The notes under the pieces: model-generated
The model's input: only the letters and a program-made list of their open reading frames with translations
The model's database searches: none
What the model was told of the DNA's origin: nothing
In this document: one piece after another, positions 60,693 to 64,000 of the stretch
Numbering within the stretch: position 1 is the first letter of the stretch
How the letters are laid out: every line of letters starts with the position of its first letter
Translations under genes and position numbers: made by a program
Assembly: GCA_964614535.1 (NCBI GenBank)
Contig: CAZTOZ010000048.1
Coordinates: 94,182 to 158,181, forward strand
DNA: 64,000 bases
Direction of reading: 5' to 3'
Source: JALSHZ01 sp964614535
GTDB lineage: Bacteria > Pseudomonadota > Gammaproteobacteria > UWMA-0217

Positions 60693-63253
60693 AGCTTCTC
60701 CTTGAGCCGGTAGAGCCAGTCGAGGGCCTGGCGGGGAGTGAGTTCGTCCGGGTCGAGTTGCTGGAGCAGTTCGAGCGCCGGGTGGGGTTCTTGCTCGCTC
60801 TCCAGCGGCAGGCCGAGTTGTGGGGAATCCTGCGGTTGCGCGGCGCCGCCTTGCTCGAGCAATGTCAGGCGCTTGCGGGCGGCCTGGATGACGCTGCGAG
60901 GCACGCCGGCCAGTTGGGCTACCTGCAGGCCGTAGCTCTGGTTCGCCGCCCCGTCCTTGACGGCATGAAGAAAAACGATGCTGTCGCCATGCTCGATGGC
61001 GTCGATATGGACGTTACAAGCGCCGGGCAGGCTCTCCGGCAGTGTGGTGAGCTCGAAATAGTGGGTGGCGAAGAGGGTGAAGGCGCGATTGCTGCCGGCC
61101 AGGTGTTCGGCGCAGGCCCAGGCCAGCGACAGCCCGTCGAAAGTGGAGGTGCCGCGCCCGATCTCGTCCATCAACACCAGGCTCTGTGGTGTCGCGTTGT
61201 TGAGAATGTTGGCCGCTTCGGTCATCTCCACCATGAAGGTGGAGCGGCCGGACGCCAGATCGTCGGAGGCGCCGATGCGGGTGAAAATACGATCGAAGCC
61301 TCCGATCACGGCGCTGTCGGCCGGGACGTAGCTGCCGATATGGGCCATCAGGATCAGCAGGGCCGTCTGGCGCATATAGGTGGACTTGCCGCCCATGTTC
61401 GGCCCGGTGATGATCAGCATCCGGCGCTGGCCGTTCATTTCGATGTCGTTGGGGATGAACGGCTCGTCCAGCACTTGTTCGATGACTGGGTGGCGGCTGC
61501 CGCGGACATCGAGCAGCGTCTCCTCCCTCAGTTCGGGTTCGCAGTAGTTGTGGCGTTCCGCCCGTTCGGCGAGGCCGCACAGCACATCCAGCTCGGCCAG
61601 CGCGGTGGCGGTCTGTTGCATGGCCGGCAGCGAGGGCAGCAGCGCCCGCAACAAGGCTTCGTAGAGTGCCTTCTCCCGTGCCAGTGCCCGCTCGCGGGCC
61701 GACAGCACCTTGTCCTCGAAGTCCTTGAGTTCGGGGGTGATATAGCGTTCGGCATTTTTCAGGGTCTGCCGGCGCTGGTACTCCGGCGGCGCGCTCGCCG
61801 ATTGCGCCTTGGAGATTTCGATGTAGTAGCCGTGCACCCGGTTGTAGGCCACCTTCAGCGTCGATAGACCCGTGCGCTCCCTTTCCCTCGCCTCGAGGTC
61901 CAGCAGGAACTGGTCGGCGTTCTCCGACAGGGTGCGCAACTCGTCCAGCTCGCGATCGTAGCCACTGGCCAGCACACCACCGTCGCGAATCAGTACCGGC
62001 GGGTTGTCGATGATGGCGCGTGTCAGCAGTGCATGGACTTCCTGGTGTTCGTCGATCGTGGTGTAGAGCTGGCCGGCCAGTTCGGCATCGAGTTCGCCCA
62101 GCGGACGACGCAGTGCCGGAACGGCGCCGAGTGAATCGCGCAGTGATGCCAGATCCCGTGGCCGGGCCGAGCCGAGGGCGACACGGGCCAGTATGCGTTC
62201 GATGTCGGCGATGCCGCGCAATGCATCGCGCAACGATGTGTGGGTGCCATTCTGGAGCAGGGCGTTGATCAGCCGGTAGCGCCGCTGCAGGGTGGGGATG
62301 TCCCGCAGTGGCCGATTGATCCAGCGTCGCAGGCAGCGTCCGCCCATCGCGGTGATGGTGGAATCCAGCGCCCAGACCAGCGTGTGTTCGGTGCCGCCAT
62401 GAAGGTTGGTGTCCAGCTCCAGATTCCGCCGGCTGGCGGCATCGAGCACAATGCCGTCCTCGCGGTGTTCCACCGTCAGCGAGGTGATGTGTGGGAGTTC
62501 GCTGTACTGGGTCTCGCGCAGATATTGCAGCAATGCGCCCGCCGCGCCGGTGGCCAGCGGCATCTGGTCGCAGCCGAAGCCGGCCAGGTCCTGCACCCCG
62601 AAATGGCGTGTCAGCAGTGCCTCGGCGCTGTCCCTGTCGAAATGCCACGCCGGGCGATGGGTGATGCCGCCGCGTTCGCCGGGGAGGCGCAACGGTTCGG
62701 GAAGCAGGATCTCCGCCGGCCGGAGGCGCTCGATCTCGCCGAGCAGCGCCTCGTCCCCCTCGACCTCCTCGACGCTGAAGCGGCCGCTGGTCAGATCGAG
62801 GATGGCCAGCCCGAACCGTGTCTCGTCGGCGTTGCCAGTGATGGCGCACAGCAGATTGTCGCGTCGCTCGTCCAGCAGCGCCTCCTCGGTGACGGTGCCC
62901 GGGGTGACGATGCGCACCACCTTGCGCTCCACCGGCCCCTTGCTGGTGGCTGGGTCGCCGATCTGCTCGCAGATGGCGACCGACTCGCCCAGCTTGACCA
63001 GCCGCGCCAGATAGCCCTCCGCGGCATGGCAGGGGATGCCGGCCATCGGGATTGGCTCGCCATTGGATTTGCCGCGCTGCGTCAGGGTGATGTCGAGTAG
63101 CCGTGCCGCCTTGCGGGCATCGTCGAAAAACAGCTCGTAGAAGTCGCCCATGCGGTAGAACACGAGGATGTCGGGATGCGCGGCCTTGATCTGCAGATAC
63201 TGCTGCATCATCGGGGTGTGACCGGCGAACGCTTGCCTGGAGGAATCAGCCAT
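60689..63253 (-). CDS. mutS: DNA mismatch repair protein MutS
   Basis: This 854-residue protein starts with a short leader, then HTPMMQQYLQIKAAHPD and the mismatch-reading region YRMGDFYELFFDDA with its Phe-x-Glu pair. Walker A is GPNMGGKSTYMRQ, Walker B LVLMDEIGRGTSTFDGLS. Length equals E. coli MutS (853). It is divergent from the tRNA-Tyr-tuf operon and followed by fdxA. Confidence 0.97.
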   Translation of the reverse strand: MADSSRQAFAGHTPMMQQYLQIKAAHPDILVFYRMGDFYELFFDDARKAARLLDITLTQRGKSNGEPIPMAGIPCHAAEGYLARLVKLGESVAICEQIGDPATSKGPVERKVVRIVTPGTVTEEALLDERRDNLLCAITGNADETRFGLAILDLTSGRFSVEEVEGDEALLGEIERLRPAEILLPEPLRLPGERGGITHRPAWHFDRDSAEALLTRHFGVQDLAGFGCDQMPLATGAAGALLQYLRETQYSELPHITSLTVEHREDGIVLDAASRRNLELDTNLHGGTEHTLVWALDSTITAMGGRCLRRWINRPLRDIPTLQRRYRLINALLQNGTHTSLRDALRGIADIERILARVALGSARPRDLASLRDSLGAVPALRRPLGELDAELAGQLYTTIDEHQEVHALLTRAIIDNPPVLIRDGGVLASGYDRELDELRTLSENADQFLLDLEARERERTGLSTLKVAYNRVHGYYIEISKAQSASAPPEYQRRQTLKNAERYITPELKDFEDKVLSARERALAREKALYEALLRALLPSLPAMQQTATALAELDVLCGLAERAERHNYCEPELREETLLDVRGSRHPVIEQVLDEPFIPNDIEMNGQRRMLIITGPNMGGKSTYMRQTALLILMAHIGSYVPADSAVIGGFDRIFTRIGASDDLASGRSTFMVEMTEAANILNNATPQSLVLMDEIGRGTSTFDGLSLAWACAEHLAGSNRAFTLFATHYFELTTLPESLPGACNVHIDAIEHGDSIVFLHAVKDGAANQSYGLQVAQLAGVPRSVIQAARKRLTLLEQGGAAQPQDSPQLGLPLESEQEPHPALELLQQLDPDELTPRQALDWLYRLKEKL

Positions 63254-63340
63254 GACGCGAAGTGTAACCGAAGTGGGCGGCGTGAAAATCCCGGCCGGCC
63301 GGATGCAAGGAATTGCATTCCAGGGCCTTGTAATTATCGG

Positions 63341-63369
63341 TTGACAATGGTTGGTAACTCAATGACAAT
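63341..63369 (+). promoter_or_regulatory. sigma70-type promoter for tRNA-Tyr-Gly-Thr-tuf
   Basis: A consensus TTGACA (63341-63346) is followed after 17 bases by GACAAT (63364-63369). The first tRNA starts at 63385, about 9 bases after the predicted start site. This promoter probably drives the three tRNAs and tuf. Confidence 0.8.
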
Positions 63370-63384
63370 CTGCGCCCTGAATTT

Positions 63385-63469
<85 letters not shown>

Positions 63470-63566
63470 TCATTTGTCTCGGTGACCAGGCGGCTTACAG
63501 TGAGTGCTGTAATCCGCTTTTGTCGTCTCAGCGGAATTTGCCGGGGCGGGTCGCCGGCCGAATCGT

Positions 63567-63640
63567 GCGGGTGTAGTTCAATGGTAGAACTTCAGCCTTC
63601 CAAGCTGAATACGTGGGTTCGATTCCCATCACCCGCTCCA
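63567..63640 (+). tRNA. tRNA-Gly(TCC)
   Basis: A 74-base tRNA with GCGGGTG/CACCCGC acceptor stem, anticodon loop CTTCCAA (anticodon TCC) on a TCAGC/GCTGA stem, T-arm GTTCGATTC and encoded CCA. Confidence 0.97.
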
Positions 63641-63735
63641 GTTTCATCTACGGGGTGCCGATCGCCGCTCTGGTGGCCCGTTGAGCAAGTGTTTGTGAAT
63701 CGTGGCGCTGGCGGCGGTTCGCATGTTGCAACGTC

Positions 63736-63811
63736 GCCCATATAGCTCAGGCGGTAGAGCGCACCCTTGGTAAGGGTGAGGTCGCTGGTTCGACTCCAGC
63801 TATGGGCACCA
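63736..63811 (+). tRNA. tRNA-Thr(GGT)
   Basis: A 76-base tRNA with GCCCATA/TATGGGC acceptor stem, anticodon loop TTGGTAA (anticodon GGT) on a CACCC/GGGTG stem and encoded CCA. It is the last tRNA before tuf, as in the E. coli thrT-tufB region. Confidence 0.97.
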
Positions 63812-63847
63812 GTTTAACCCGGCTACTATTCGAGTAGGTAGAGAGTA

Positions 63848-64000
63848 ATGTCCAAGGAAAAATTTGAACGCACGAAACCACACGTAAACGTTGGCACGAT
63901 AGGTCACGTAGACCACGGCAAGACGACGTTGACAGCGGCGCTGACGAAAGTCATGGCGGAGAAGATGGGAGGGGAGGTGAAAGCCTTCGACGAGATCGAC
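63848..64000 (+). CDS. tuf: elongation factor Tu (3' partial)
   Basis: The first 51 codons of EF-Tu begin MSKEKFERTKPHVNVGTIGH and include the P-loop GHVDHGKTT. The gene runs off the right edge. GGTAGAGAG lies before the ATG. Its position after tRNA-Tyr, tRNA-Gly and tRNA-Thr identifies it as the tufB-type copy. Confidence 0.97.
   Translation, partial: MSKEKFERTKPHVNVGTIGHVDHGKTTLTAALTKVMAEKMGGEVKAFDEID

Overview
The window is a stretch of high-GC gammaproteobacterial chromosome with dense operons, many ATGA/GTGA start-stop overlaps and no insertion sequence, prophage or CRISPR array. The organism looks like a sulfur-oxidising, microaerobically respiring gammaproteobacterium. The evidence is flavocytochrome c sulfide dehydrogenase (fccAB), a persulfide dioxygenase, a cbb3-type oxidase operon with an FNR-type regulator and FNR boxes, oxygen-independent hemN, Feo iron uptake with Fur, and classic gammaproteobacterial gene orders (yceD-rpmF-plsX-fabH; uvrY-uvrC-pgsA; aroA-cmk-rpsA-ihfB-lapA-lapB-pyrF; tRNA-Tyr/Gly/Thr-tuf). 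The species cannot be named from the sequence alone.

Left edge to 11 kb: the 3' end of a von Willebrand A-type protein resembling the PpkA C-terminus is followed by an ABC ATPase and an FtsX-type permease, the TagT/TagS arrangement that feeds PpkA in type VI secretion control. Then come maf (yceF), divergent yceD-rpmF, plsX, fabH, a CYTH triphosphatase, a UvrY/GacA-like regulator with a degenerate receiver domain, a family 5 uracil-DNA glycosylase, uvrC and pgsA.

11-20 kb: three tRNAs (Gly, Cys, Leu), pabB, persulfide dioxygenase, a YheT-type hydrolase, glutathione reductase and an orphan tungstate-binding protein. A minus-strand block follows: GlcG-like haem-binding protein, a tandem thioredoxin, a SpoIIAA-Usp fusion and a YbeL-type zinc ribbon protein.

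20-33 kb: an aspartate-carbamoyltransferase-like protein lacking most catalytic residues, fccAB, a DctPQM TRAP transporter, a feoA-feoB-feoC-nfo operon behind a Fur box, fur, dacB and a small unknown gene.

33-49 kb: ttcA-like, a lipid A acyltransferase, rlmI, lgt-thyA-folA, then a minus-strand operon (glycine-zipper protein, PepSY protein, PhoP-PhoQ-like pair, trmO), aroA-cmk-rpsA-ihfB-lapAB-pyrF, and galU.

49-64 kb: hemL, hemN with an FNR box, a YidB-like protein, fnr, ccoNOQP behind an FNR promoter, ccoG-ccoH, an anchored exported protein, fdxA-mutS, and tRNA-Tyr, tRNA-Gly, tRNA-Thr leading into tuf, which runs off the right edge.

Functional threads: FccAB would pass sulfide sulfur to persulfide/GSSH for the dioxygenase, with glutathione reductase maintaining glutathione. 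FNR probably controls hemN and cco together. Fur probably controls feo and, through the operon, nfo. The most unusual loci are the GacA-like protein lacking its phosphorylation residues and the catalytically degraded carbamoyltransferase homologue.
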